Positions 29,345 through 38,023 of a stretch of DNA of 64,000 nt are shown here, piece by piece. Position 1 is the first letter of the stretch. Every line of letters starts with the position of its first letter. Location of the stretch: contig PNMW01000072.1 in NCBI GenBank assembly GCA_013823855.1, forward strand, positions 1 through 64,000. The letters are read 5' to 3'. This stretch comes from Lysobacteraceae bacterium. GTDB lineage: Bacteria; Pseudomonadota; Gammaproteobacteria; Nevskiales; Nevskiaceae. The position numbers and the translations under genes are program-made. The notes beneath the pieces were generated by a model. The model was not told the DNA's origin. It was given only the letters and a program-made list of their open reading frames with translations, and did not search any database.

Positions 29345-29955
29345 TCGAAGCGGCCGATCGCCGCCGATTCGAGCACGCAGGTGTCGCCCGGCTTCAGTTC
29401 GGCGACGCCCTTCGGGGTGCCGGTGAAGATCACGTCGCCCGGCTGCAGCGACCAGGTCCGGCTGAGGATGGCGATCTGCTGGGCGACCGGGTACAGCATC
29501 TCCGCCGTGCGGCCGTGCTGGCGCAGCGCGCCGTTGACGTGCAGCGTGAACTCCAGCGCCTGCAGGTCCTGCTCGAGATAGGGCTTGAAATCGCCGAGCG
29601 GCGCCGAGCCGTCGAAGGACTTCGACAGCTCCCAGGGCTTGCCCTTGTTCTTCAGCTCGGTCTGCAGGTCGCGCAGGGTCAGGTCCAGCCCCAGCGTGAT
29701 GCCGGCGATCGCGCCGAGCGCCTCGTCGACCGGAATGTCGGCACCGCCGCCGGTCAGCATCACCACCAGCTCGGCTTCGTGGTGGACTCCGCCGCGGCCC
29801 TTCGGCAGCGGGATCGGATCACCGATCGGCACCGCTGCCGACGCCGGCTTCATGAACACCACGCATTCGCCGTCCGGCTTGTAGCCGAGATGGGCGAGCT
29901 CCTCGACGTGCTCCGCGTAGTTCTTGCCGATGCAGAAGATGCGATTGGTTTTCAT
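29329..29955 (-). CDS. Fumarylacetoacetate hydrolase (FAH) family protein
   Basis: A 208-residue protein of the FAH superfamily (similar to YcgM/FAHD1). Recognisable parts are IFCIGKNYAEHVEEL at the start, FMKPASAAVPIGDPI, the metal-site motif VHHEAELVVML, SFDGSAPLGDF and PGDVIFTGTPKGVAELKPGD. The family hydrolyses or decarboxylates acylpyruvates and related keto acids using a divalent metal. The ATG at 29955 directly precedes the conserved N-terminus; the frame upstream has no similarity. It forms a two-gene unit with DUF455 downstream. Confidence 0.88.
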   Translation of the reverse strand: MKTNRIFCIGKNYAEHVEELAHLGYKPDGECVVFMKPASAAVPIGDPIPLPKGRGGVHHEAELVVMLTGGGADIPVDEALGAIAGITLGLDLTLRDLQTELKNKGKPWELSKSFDGSAPLGDFKPYLEQDLQALEFTLHVNGALRQHGRTAEMLYPVAQQIAILSRTWSLQPGDVIFTGTPKGVAELKPGDTCVLESAAIGRFEWQCA

Positions 29956-30121
29956 GGTTCGGGTCACCGGTGGGGCGTGCAGGAAAGCCGATGCCGGCCT
30001 GCCATGCAAGTCCCGCGCAGGCGGCGGCTACCGGCCGGCGGCCGATTTCACGATACTGGCCCGGTACTGCCACGGCCCCGCGCCGGCTATCCACCCCATG
30101 ACCTCTTCCGGAGAAGACCGC

Positions 30122-30835
30122 ATGACACATCGCGTCAAGGCATCCGTACCGCGCGGCACCGCTGCCGTCCTGCTGGCCTCGGCGGCACTGCTGGCCCTGC
30201 CGGCCGGTGCCGATCAGGGCTTCTATCTCGGCGCCATCGGCGGCGTCACGCTCGACCCCGATCTGAGCATCCGCTTCACCGATTCCGGCCAGCAGCGGCA
30301 GACCGAGCGCGCCCAGTTCGAGATCGGCGCCGCCGGGTCGATCGTCGCCGGCTACACCTTCGCCAGCGGCCTGCGTCCGGAACTGGAGCTGGGCTACCGG
30401 CGCGCGAACTTCGACGGCGCCGACGGCAACACGGCGGCCTCGCAGGCGGTCGGCAGCCTGTACTACAACTTTTCCCGCAACGGCTATTTCTTCTATCTCG
30501 GCGGCGGCGGCGGCTACGCCAATGTCCGCCTCGACGTCGGCGGCGGCCTCGACAAGGACGACGACGGCACGGCGGTCTACTCGCTGGGCACCGGCTTCGG
30601 CGTGCCGGTCGGCCGCCAGCTGATGGTCGGCGTCGACTACCGCTACGTCGGCGCCTTCGATCGCACCCACTACCAGTACCTCGTCGAGGGCGCGCCGCTG
30701 GATGCCTCGTTCCGCTATCGCAGCCATGTCGTCGGCCTGAGCCTGCGCTACAGCTTCGGCTCGGCGCTGGCCGACAGCCACCCGGCGGTCAAGCCGCCGC
30801 GCGAGCCGGTGCAGGTGGTGCCGCTGGCGAACTGA
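30122..30835 (+). CDS. Outer-membrane beta-barrel protein
   Basis: A 237-residue protein with a signal peptide (AAVLLASAALLALPAGADQ). The rest alternates hydrophobic and polar residues in strands typical of OmpA/OmpW-like 8-stranded barrels: GFYLGAIGGVTL, GSIVAGYTFASG, LYYNFSRNGYFFYLGGGGGYANV and SLRYSFGSAL. A short Pro-rich tail follows the last strand. The ATG at 30122 has GGAGA 8 bases upstream. It is divergent from the FAH-family gene and ends at a clear terminator. Specific function unknown. Confidence 0.8.
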   Translation: MTHRVKASVPRGTAAVLLASAALLALPAGADQGFYLGAIGGVTLDPDLSIRFTDSGQQRQTERAQFEIGAAGSIVAGYTFASGLRPELELGYRRANFDGADGNTAASQAVGSLYYNFSRNGYFFYLGGGGGYANVRLDVGGGLDKDDDGTAVYSLGTGFGVPVGRQLMVGVDYRYVGAFDRTHYQYLVEGAPLDASFRYRSHVVGLSLRYSFGSALADSHPAVKPPREPVQVVPLAN

Positions 30836-30861
30836 TCCGCCCGCCGCAGGCCGCTGCGCGG

Positions 30862-30892
30862 AAGGCCGCCGGAGTCGATCCGGCGGCCTTTC
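30862..30892. terminator. Bidirectional intrinsic terminator
   Basis: A 12-bp perfect stem (AAGGCCGCCGGA at 30862-30873 with 30879-30890), 5-base loop, followed by TCT on the plus strand and preceded by CC-flanked A residues that give TT on the minus strand. It lies between convergent genes. Confidence 0.78.
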
Positions 30893-30921
30893 TGATGTTG
30901 GCCTGCCTGCGTGGCGGCGGC

Positions 30922-32448
30922 TCAGCGATCCGCGCAGTAGCCCCATTCCCGCGTCGTGTTCGGGGCCACCGAGCGGTTCCAGTCGAGGCCGCGCGCGCTG
31001 ACCGTGCTGCCGGACTGCGACCAGGTCACGTTCCAGGCCTGGTTGAGCCGCCCCTCGACGGTCAGCCGGATGTCCCAGTCGACCGCCGTACCGCCGAGAT
31101 TGCGCACCACGACATCGCTGCAGTAGCCCGAGCCCCAGTCGGAGCTGCGCTGCTCGGTGACACTGAGCGCCGGCGCCGTCCCGCCGCTCGAGCCGCCCGT
31201 GCTGCCGCCACCGGTCGTACCGCCAGTGCTGCCGCCCGTGGAACTGCCGCCAGCGGTCGTGCCGCCGGTCGTGGTGCCTCCGCCGCTGGTGGAGCCGCCG
31301 CTGCTGCCGCCGGTCGAGCCGCCGGTGCCGGTGCCCGAGGGCGCCGCCCAGAGCCGGCGCAGCAGGCTCATCTTGTCGCTGCGCACGGTCTTCCAGTCAT
31401 CGCGCAGCACGCCGCCGGTATCGCTGCTGTTCGGGTTCCAGCTCCAGTAGAAGCCGCTGTTGACGCGCTTGCCGATGAGGTAATCGACCAGCGCGTTCTG
31501 CCAGGCCCGGTCGCGGCCATGGCCTTCGCCGTACTTGCCGCCGAACTCGCCGAGCACCACTGGTGCGCTGGCGATCGCGAAGCCCCAGTGACGATCCCAG
31601 ATCGCCGGCATGTTGGCCGGGAAGTTGGCGGCATTGTGGTAGCGCTGGACATGGACGTCCGGCCCGTAGGTATGCGGCGACAGCACCAGCCGGTTGGCCG
31701 GCACCGGCGATGGCGCGCAGGCGATCGGCGCCAGGTTCTCGCCCCAGAACGCCGGTTCCCCTGAGCTGCACAGCGCCTGATCGCCGATGCCTTCGACGAA
31801 GATCAGCCAGTGCGGCGCCACGCCGAGCACCTGGGTCGCGGCGCGGCCGGTGGCCAGGTTCCAGTCGGTGGCGGTGTTGCGCGTGCCCCAGGTCGCCGCG
31901 CCGTGCGGCTCGTTCTTGAGGTCGATGCCGATCACCCGCGGCCGGTTGCGATAGCGGTTGGCGACGAACTTCAGATCCGCGAGCCACTGCGCTTCGGTGT
32001 ACGCCGGCGTGTACCACAGCTCGGCGATGTCCTTGCAGTCCGCCCGGTGATGATCGAGCAGCACGTAGAGGCCCTGGCGATCGAATTCGGCGATCACCGC
32101 ATCGAGCAGCGCCAGCGAGTTCTTGCCGGCCAGGTCGGCGTTCAGGCTGTAATCGATGCTGGTCGGCATGACGCCGCGCAGCGTGGTCGGACAGAACGGC
32201 AGCCGCACCGCGTTGAAGCCCTGCGCCTTGATCTGCTGGATCATCTGCTTCCAGTTGCGTGCCCAGAGCCCGTGCACGGTGTAGTTGGTGGTCTCGAAGC
32301 CGAACCAGTTGACGCCCTTCAGCTGGACGATCCGGCCGGCGTCGTCGTAGATGTGGCGTCCGCTGACCGTGTAGGCGGTCGCCTGGACGCTGGTCAGCAC
32401 GCCTGCCGCCACCAGCATCGCTGCGGCGATCGTTCCTGCCTTGCGCAT
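30922..32448 (-). CDS. Secreted GH5 endoglucanase with C-terminal CBM2
   Basis: A 508-residue exported cellulase. A signal peptide covers residues 1-25. The GH5 domain (about 26-370) has the acid/base E180 in DLKNEPHG and the nucleophile E301 in VVLGEFGG, plus LKGVNWFGFET near the start and SGFYWSWNPNSSDTGG at the end. A ~55-residue linker of Gly, Ser and Thr follows, then a family 2 cellulose-binding module (about 425-508) with paired Cys at GYCSD and WGYCADR and aromatic residues for binding crystalline cellulose. It hydrolyses beta-1,4-glucan outside the cell. It is monocistronic and 2.4 kb from the cellulose synthesis operon, so it may act on the cell's own matrix or on plant material. 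Confidence 0.92.
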   Translation of the reverse strand: MRKAGTIAAAMLVAAGVLTSVQATAYTVSGRHIYDDAGRIVQLKGVNWFGFETTNYTVHGLWARNWKQMIQQIKAQGFNAVRLPFCPTTLRGVMPTSIDYSLNADLAGKNSLALLDAVIAEFDRQGLYVLLDHHRADCKDIAELWYTPAYTEAQWLADLKFVANRYRNRPRVIGIDLKNEPHGAATWGTRNTATDWNLATGRAATQVLGVAPHWLIFVEGIGDQALCSSGEPAFWGENLAPIACAPSPVPANRLVLSPHTYGPDVHVQRYHNAANFPANMPAIWDRHWGFAIASAPVVLGEFGGKYGEGHGRDRAWQNALVDYLIGKRVNSGFYWSWNPNSSDTGGVLRDDWKTVRSDKMSLLRRLWAAPSGTGTGGSTGGSSGGSTSGGGTTTGGTTAGGSSTGGSTGGTTGGGSTGGSSGGTAPALSVTEQRSSDWGSGYCSDVVVRNLGGTAVDWDIRLTVEGRLNQAWNVTWSQSGSTVSARGLDWNRSVAPNTTREWGYCADR

Positions 32449-32577
32449 GTTGCCCTCGAATGAATGGATACCGGGATGACGACGGCTGCCCGACGATCTG
32501 ACGAGGTCGGGATGTCGTCGCGATGACTGTGCCAGCGGCCAGCCGGCGTTCGGTGTGCGTCGCGCGACGCGCTGTGA

Positions 32578-34479
32578 TCAGCTGCTCAAGGCCTGGGCGA
32601 TACAGCGCTTCAGCACGCGCGTCTTCGGTACCTGGGACAGGAACCAGCGGCGTACGTCGGTATCGAGGCCGATGCCGTGCATGTAGTTGTAGAGCGCCTT
32701 GTTGAGACTGACGCCGAGGCTGTCGTGGTCGACGCCGGCCGGGTCGATGAAGTTGATGTCGTTGCGCGCGAAGCCGCCGTCCGGCAGCGGCGCCAGCTGC
32801 ACGCCGTACTCGGCAGGATTCAGGCCGACCGGCGAATGCACGGTGCAGGTGAAGCGGTGGAAGTAGCCGGACTGCAGGCAGCCTTCCTCGAACAGCTGGC
32901 GCACGTATTCGAGCGAATCGACGGTGTCCTGCACGGTCTGGGTCGGGAAGCCGTACATCAGATAGGCGTGGACCAGGATCCCGGCCTCGCTGAACGCCTG
33001 CGTCACCCGGGCCACCTGCGCCACCGACACGCCCTTCTTCATCAATTCCAGCAGGCGGTCGGAAGCGACTTCGAGCCCGCCGGAAATGGCGATGCAGCCG
33101 CTGTCGGCCAGCAGCTGGCACAGCTCGGGGCTGAAGGATTTCTCGAAGCGGATGTTCCCCCACCAGGAGATCGATACGCCACGCCGGATCAGCTCCAGCG
33201 CCAGCGCTTTCAGCACTTTCGGAGGCGCGGCTTCATCGACGAAGTGGAAGCCGGTCTGGCCGGTCTCGGCAATGATCGCCTCGATGCGGTCGACCAGCAC
33301 CGTGGCGCTGGCCGCGTCATAGCGCGAGATGTAGTCCAGCGAGATATCGCAGAAGCTGCACTTCTTCCAGTAGCAGCCGTGGGCGACGGTCAGCTTGTTC
33401 CAGCGGCCATCGCTCCACAGCCGGTGCATCGGATTGAGCAGGTCGAGCAGCGACAGGTAGCGGCGGATCGGCAGGCCGTCCCAGGTCGGCGTGCCGACTT
33501 CGTTGAAGGCGATGTCCGGCTCGCCGCTCCCGTTCTCGAAGCGCACCGTGCCGGCTTCATCGCGCCGGAACGTCCGGCATAACTTGTTAAAGGCCCGACC
33601 ACCGGCCAGATGGTCGAGCAGCGCCAGCAGCGGCCGTTCGCCGGCATCAAGCGTCACGAAATCGACGAAGTCGAACAGTCTCGGCTCGGCAAGCTGCCGC
33701 AGTTCGGTGTTGACGTAGCCGCCGCCGAGCACGATGACGATGCCGGGGTCCTGCGCCTTGATGCTCTGCGCGATGCGCAGCGCCGCGTAGACCGCACCCG
33801 GGAACGGCACCGACAGCAGCACCACCTGCGGCCGGTGCCGCTCGATGGTCGCCAGGCTCAGCGCGTGCAGCGTGTCGTCGACGAGGTTGCGCGGCGCCGC
33901 GAGGGCGGCGGCCAGCGCATCGAAGCTCGGCTGGCTGGCGGCGAGCTTTTCGGCGTAGCGGACGAACTCGAAGCGCGGATCGACGGCATCGCGCAGCACG
34001 TCGGCGAGATCGTTGAGGAACAGAGTGGCCAGATGGCGCGCGCGGTCGTGGATGCCGAGCGCACCGAAGGCCCAGGCCAGCGGGTCGCCGCCGTCGTCGT
34101 CGACATAGACGTCCAGCGATGCGAAGCGCGGCCCTTCGGGCAGGAAGCGGCGGGTGACGATCCGGCTCGCGAGCGTCGAATCCCGGCCCTGCAGGAAGGC
34201 GATCGCCGGCTCGATGGTCGCCGCGTAGCGGTCGTGCTGCGCGGCGAACGACGCCACCGGATCGCTGTGCTGCGCTTTCGGCAGCGCCTCGACGGCCGAT
34301 CTGATCGCCGCCAAGCCATCACGGCTGAACAGCTCGAGCACCAGGGCCAGAGCCAGATCGTCCTGCACCGCGTCGACACCGCGGCTGCGCAGGAAGCCGG
34401 TCAGGTACGCGGTCGACGGATACGGCGTGTTCAACTGGGTCATCGGCGGGATCAGCGACAGCACCCGCGGTGCGCGCAT
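32578..34479 (-). CDS. B12-binding-type radical SAM protein
   Basis: A 633-residue protein with an N-terminal cobalamin-binding-like Rossmann part (RVLSLIPPMTQLNTPYPST, VVLLSVPFPGA, IVIVLGGGYVN) and a radical SAM core. The cluster cysteines are in GCYWKKCSFC (about C369, C374, C377), a CX4CX2C spacing instead of the canonical CX3CX2C. The sequence FHFVDEAAPPKVLKAL and the ISGGLEVASDRLL segment follow the radical SAM pattern. The family includes methylases and cyclases, but the substrate is unknown. The start at 34479 begins at MRAPRVLSLIPP, which fits; the frame is open much farther upstream through the phosphatase gene. It lies 35 bases after that gene and is probably co-transcribed with it. 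Confidence 0.83.
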   Translation of the reverse strand: MRAPRVLSLIPPMTQLNTPYPSTAYLTGFLRSRGVDAVQDDLALALVLELFSRDGLAAIRSAVEALPKAQHSDPVASFAAQHDRYAATIEPAIAFLQGRDSTLASRIVTRRFLPEGPRFASLDVYVDDDGGDPLAWAFGALGIHDRARHLATLFLNDLADVLRDAVDPRFEFVRYAEKLAASQPSFDALAAALAAPRNLVDDTLHALSLATIERHRPQVVLLSVPFPGAVYAALRIAQSIKAQDPGIVIVLGGGYVNTELRQLAEPRLFDFVDFVTLDAGERPLLALLDHLAGGRAFNKLCRTFRRDEAGTVRFENGSGEPDIAFNEVGTPTWDGLPIRRYLSLLDLLNPMHRLWSDGRWNKLTVAHGCYWKKCSFCDISLDYISRYDAASATVLVDRIEAIIAETGQTGFHFVDEAAPPKVLKALALELIRRGVSISWWGNIRFEKSFSPELCQLLADSGCIAISGGLEVASDRLLELMKKGVSVAQVARVTQAFSEAGILVHAYLMYGFPTQTVQDTVDSLEYVRQLFEEGCLQSGYFHRFTCTVHSPVGLNPAEYGVQLAPLPDGGFARNDINFIDPAGVDHDSLGVSLNKALYNYMHGIGLDTDVRRWFLSQVPKTRVLKRCIAQALSS

Positions 34480-34514
34480 CGCTGATCCCGCCGTCACCGC
34501 AGACGCCTCGCGGT

Positions 34515-34961
34515 TCAGGCCGGACCCTGCGCCAGCAGTGCCGCGACCGCCGGCTCCATCGCCAGCAAGCCATGGGCACGGCCGATCGCCAGCGCTTCGT
34601 CGGCCGGCACGCCCTTGATCCACGCGGCTCTGAGCGCGAACAGCGCGCCGACCCGGTTGTTGCTCGCGCAATGGACGACGGTGCTGTCGTCGCCCGCTTC
34701 GGCCATCAGCGCGTCGAAGGCCTTGACGTTGGCCAGGGTCAGGTCCTGCGGGCCGGCGATCGGCAGGTTGGCGTACTGCATGCCGCAGGCCGACACGGTG
34801 GCCGATTCGTCGAACTCGCCCTGCTCGGCGCGCGGCCGCAGGTTGATCACGCGCTTGACGCCGGCTTCCTTGAGGCCTTCGAACTGCTCGGGCGCCACGG
34901 CGCCGGCGGTCCAGATCGTGTCGGAGGGGCGGCGTTCGTTGAACAGGGTCGGTGCGGTCAT
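34515..34961 (-). CDS. DUF442/BLH-type protein tyrosine phosphatase-like protein
   Basis: A 148-residue protein of the beta-lactamase-hydrolase-like (TIGR01244/DUF442) family, with a dual-specificity phosphatase fold. The P-loop HCASNNRVG (H97, C98, R103) keeps the catalytic Cys and Arg of the HCX5R motif. The VKRVINLRPRAEQ strand and ANLPIAGPQDLT are also typical. In bacteria these domains are linked to sulfide oxidation or remain unassigned. The ATG at 34961 is chosen because AAGGA lies 6 bases upstream; the in-frame extension toward 35222 looks non-coding. Followed by the radical SAM gene. Confidence 0.85.
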   Translation of the reverse strand: MTAPTLFNERRPSDTIWTAGAVAPEQFEGLKEAGVKRVINLRPRAEQGEFDESATVSACGMQYANLPIAGPQDLTLANVKAFDALMAEAGDDSTVVHCASNNRVGALFALRAAWIKGVPADEALAIGRAHGLLAMEPAVAALLAQGPA

Positions 34962-35263
34962 GGCAATCCTTGGACGTGCGGAGAATCGGGCTGGAAGTGT
35001 AAGCGGGCGGGCGCCATGCTGGCGCAAAAAACCTGTAGCCCCTCTCACGGCAGCAAGTGCCCCAGTACGGATCGTTTGCGTAACATCGCGCACCGACAAG
35101 AACGACAACTGGTCCACCGCACCCATGAGATTCCACCCCCTGCTGGACGTGCGCCTCGGGCGCACTGCGGCGTCAGAAATGCTCGCAATAGAACCACGAT
35201 TGCTGCGCCCTCTTCCTTGCATGGCATCCCCATGCGCGCGCCCATCAGGGTGCGAACTCGCCG
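34962..35263. other. Divergent intergenic region, no gene seen
   Basis: These 302 bases separate two divergent genes and must hold both promoters. A short hairpin GCGCCA/TGGCGC at 35011-35025 is followed by six A residues on the plus strand; in neither direction does a T-run follow it, so it is not an intrinsic terminator. Nothing else was recognised. Confidence 0.5.
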
Positions 35264-36625
35264 GTGCGGCGGACTAGCACCGTGATCGACGCCGCCGCCG
35301 AAAAAGCCGTCTACCGCCGGATCGACCTGCGCATCGTGCCGGTGATCATGATCGCCTACGTGCTGGCCTTCCTCGACCGCATCAACGTCGGCTACGCGCA
35401 GCTGCAGATGAAGCAGTCGCTGGGCTTTTCGGACGCCGTCTACGGTGTCGGTGCCGGCATCTTCTTCCTCAGCTATTTCCTCTGCGAACTGCCCAGCAAC
35501 CTGTGGATGCAGAAGATCGGCGCGCGGCTGACCTTCCTGCGGATCATGGTGCTCTGGGGCCTGACCTCGGCGGCGACGATGTTCGTTGTCGAACCCTGGC
35601 AGTTCTACACCGTGCGGCTGCTGCTCGGCGTGTTCGAGGCCGGCTTTTTCCCCGGCGTCATCCTGTACCTGACCTGGTGGTATCCGAGCCACCGCCGCGG
35701 CCGCGTCACCGGCCTGTTCCTGTTCGGCATTCCGGTCACCGGCGTGCTCGGCGGGCCGATTTCCGGGGCAATCCTGTCCGGCATGGACGGCGTCAACGGC
35801 TATGCCGGCTGGCAGTGGCTGTTCTTGCTCGAAGGCCTGCCGACGGCGCTGTTCGGGGTCGTGGTCTACCTGCTGCTGTCGGACCGGCCCGGCGACGCGT
35901 CGTGGCTGTCGCCGTCGGAGAAGCAGCTGGTGCAGACCGTGCTCGACACCGATCGCGCGCTGACCGGCTCGGAAGCCGGCGCCGACGCGCAGGGTCATGA
36001 CCGCGCCAGCGCGACGGCCGCACTGCGTGATGTGCGCACCTACATCATGGGCGGCATCTACTTCTGCTGCGCCTGCTCGGTCTACACCTTCACGTTCTGG
36101 CTGCCGACGATGATCAAGGCGCTGAACGTCGGCTCGCTGGGTGCGGTCGGCCTGTGGAGCGCGCTGCCGTTCGCGGCCGGTGGCGTCGGCATCCTGCTGG
36201 TGTCGTGGTCATCCGACCATTTCCTGGAGCGCCGCTGGCACGTCGCCACCACGCTGTTTCTCGGCACCAGCGCGCTCTACGCGACGACCCTGGTCGGCGG
36301 TGCCTTCTGGCCGACCATGCTGCTGCTGTGTGCCTCTGCATTCTTCTCGTTCTCGTGCATCGTCTTCTGGGCGATTCCGCCGACTTATCTCAGCCGCGAC
36401 GCGGCGGCGGCCGGCATCGCCGTGATCAGCTCGATCGGCATCCTCGGCGGCTTCGTCAGTCCGTCGATCATCGGCTGGATGAAGACCGTCACCGGCACGC
36501 TCGACGCCGGCCTGCTGCTGATGGCCGGCATCTCGATCACCGGCGGCCTGGCGACCCTGCTGCTGGTGCCGGCGCGGGCGGTGCAGGTCAACCGCGCAGC
36601 CACGGCCCCTGCACCGCATAGGTGA
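35264..36625 (+). CDS. MFS transporter, anion:cation symporter (ACS)-like
   Basis: A 453-residue inner-membrane transporter with about 12 hydrophobic helices and a central cytoplasmic loop (about 205-245). The N-terminal motif KAVYRRIDLRIVPVIM, then LAFLDRINVGYAQLQM, is the signature of the ACS family, which takes up organic anions such as tartrate, 4-hydroxyphenylacetate or phthalate. YPSHRRGRVTGLF matches the conserved loop. The start is GTG, either at 35264 or 35282; neither has a convincing ribosome site. The 3' end overlaps the convergent PhoX-like gene by 38 bases. The substrate is unknown. Confidence 0.87.
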   Translation: MRRTSTVIDAAAEKAVYRRIDLRIVPVIMIAYVLAFLDRINVGYAQLQMKQSLGFSDAVYGVGAGIFFLSYFLCELPSNLWMQKIGARLTFLRIMVLWGLTSAATMFVVEPWQFYTVRLLLGVFEAGFFPGVILYLTWWYPSHRRGRVTGLFLFGIPVTGVLGGPISGAILSGMDGVNGYAGWQWLFLLEGLPTALFGVVVYLLLSDRPGDASWLSPSEKQLVQTVLDTDRALTGSEAGADAQGHDRASATAALRDVRTYIMGGIYFCCACSVYTFTFWLPTMIKALNVGSLGAVGLWSALPFAAGGVGILLVSWSSDHFLERRWHVATTLFLGTSALYATTLVGGAFWPTMLLLCASAFFSFSCIVFWAIPPTYLSRDAAAAGIAVISSIGILGGFVSPSIIGWMKTVTGTLDAGLLLMAGISITGGLATLLLVPARAVQVNRAATAPAPHR

Positions 36626-37952
36626 CGCCATCAAGCCCGGCCCGGCCGCTGCTGCCGCGCTGCGAGCTGAAGTAGAAGAACCGGCCGTCCGGCGAGAACG
36701 CCGGGCCGGTGACTTCCGAGCCGGCATGGCTCGGCCCGAGCCGCAGCAGTTCCTGGTAGCGACCGTCCGGCGTGATCGCGACCGCCGACTGCTCGGCGTC
36801 CTGATCCTCGACGACGATCACGTCGCCGCCCGGCGTCATCACGAGGTTGTCGACGCTGGTCAGCGGCGGCGTGGCGAACGCGAAGTCGTCGTAGATCACT
36901 TCGAGCTGCTGGGCGGCGATGTCCAGCGCCCAGACCCGGCGATCGCCCTTGGTGCTGAAGTAGACGACACCGCGCTGCTGCCAGATGCCTTCGCCGCCAT
37001 TGAACGCGAAGCTGTCGGGCTGCTGCCGGCGGGTCGGCGTGGCCAGCAGCAGGCCGCCGAGCAGCGGATTCGGCGTCGGCACGTCGAGCCAGTCGACGGC
37101 GAACCGGCCACCCTGCCCCGGCGCATTGACGGTCGTGGCATCGGCCAGCACCCGCAGCACCTGCAGGCGGCCGGAGTTCAGGTCGGCGCGGCCACCGACG
37201 TTCGGTACCGCCGGCACAAAGCGGTAGAAGCGGCCGTCCGGTTCGTCCTCGGTCAGGTACACGGTATTGCTGGCCGGGTCGACCGTCACCGCCTCGTGCT
37301 TGAAGGTGCCGAGCGCGGCCAGCCGGCGCGCCGGCTCGACGCCGAACGGATCGCATTCCCAGACCACGCCGGAGTCGAATTCCTCGCCGCTGAACCAGGT
37401 GTTCCACGGCGACACGCCACCGCCGCAGTTCAGCCGGGTCAGCAGCCCCGGCAGGATGTTGTAGGCGCGCACGATGCTGCCATCGGCCGCGAATTCGATG
37501 GCATCGACGCCGCCGGTCAGGAATTCGCGATTCGACACATAGACCCAGCCGCCGCCGCTGCGCGGAAACACCGCGCCGCCATCGGGGTCGGTATGCCAGC
37601 GGAAATCGGTGCCGGGCACGAACTCGCCGGCGCGGCCGATCACCGTCGCCGTGAAGCCGGCCGGCAGCAGCAGGCCGTTGGCATCCGGCGTCGTCGACAG
37701 CGGGCCGAGATCGCCGATCGTGCCGCCGGTCGGCGCCACCGGATCACCGCCGCCGGGCTGCGGGCCATTGGGCGAATCCTGGCTGGAACTGCCGGTGCAG
37801 CTGGCCAGCGAGCCGCCGACCGCCACCAGGCCCAGACCGAGCAGGCCGCCGCGCAGCAGGCTGCGGCGATCGACGCCGGCAAGCCGCGCGCGGCTGCGGT
37901 TGTGCGACGGGCGCTGGCGATGCCAGCGACGGGTCAGGGGATCGAAGTGCAT
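36588..37952 (-). CDS. PhoX-like (DUF839) Tat-exported protein
   Basis: A 454-residue protein of the PhoX/DUF839 beta-propeller family. The Tat signal DRRSLLRGGLLGLGL (about residues 28-42) ends at a possible lipobox, SLASC. Family motifs include GGAVFP, YVSNRE, NCGGGVSPWNTWFSGEE, FKHEAVTVDP, VYLTEDE and GEGIWQQRGVVYFSTKGD. True PhoX enzymes are calcium/iron-dependent alkaline phosphatases; many DUF839 members have no assay data, so the enzymatic assignment is tentative. It is monocistronic, with its 3' end overlapping the MFS gene on the other strand. Confidence 0.85.
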   Translation of the reverse strand: MHFDPLTRRWHRQRPSHNRSRARLAGVDRRSLLRGGLLGLGLVAVGGSLASCTGSSSQDSPNGPQPGGGDPVAPTGGTIGDLGPLSTTPDANGLLLPAGFTATVIGRAGEFVPGTDFRWHTDPDGGAVFPRSGGGWVYVSNREFLTGGVDAIEFAADGSIVRAYNILPGLLTRLNCGGGVSPWNTWFSGEEFDSGVVWECDPFGVEPARRLAALGTFKHEAVTVDPASNTVYLTEDEPDGRFYRFVPAVPNVGGRADLNSGRLQVLRVLADATTVNAPGQGGRFAVDWLDVPTPNPLLGGLLLATPTRRQQPDSFAFNGGEGIWQQRGVVYFSTKGDRRVWALDIAAQQLEVIYDDFAFATPPLTSVDNLVMTPGGDVIVVEDQDAEQSAVAITPDGRYQELLRLGPSHAGSEVTGPAFSPDGRFFYFSSQRGSSGRAGLDGVTYAVQGPWLRG

Positions 37953-38023
37953 GAGAGGACCGGAGATGGAAATGTTCAGACACGGATCGTAAGGTCGGCG
38001 CTTGACCGCTGGATGACGCCGCC

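Noticed and set aside
31157..31450. Pro/Val-rich open frame on the plus strand
   Set aside because: It is the antisense reading of the Gly/Ser/Thr linker of the GH5 cellulase.
35011..35031. Hairpin with adjacent A-run as a terminator
   Set aside because: In neither direction does a T-run follow the stem, so it does not fit an intrinsic terminator.
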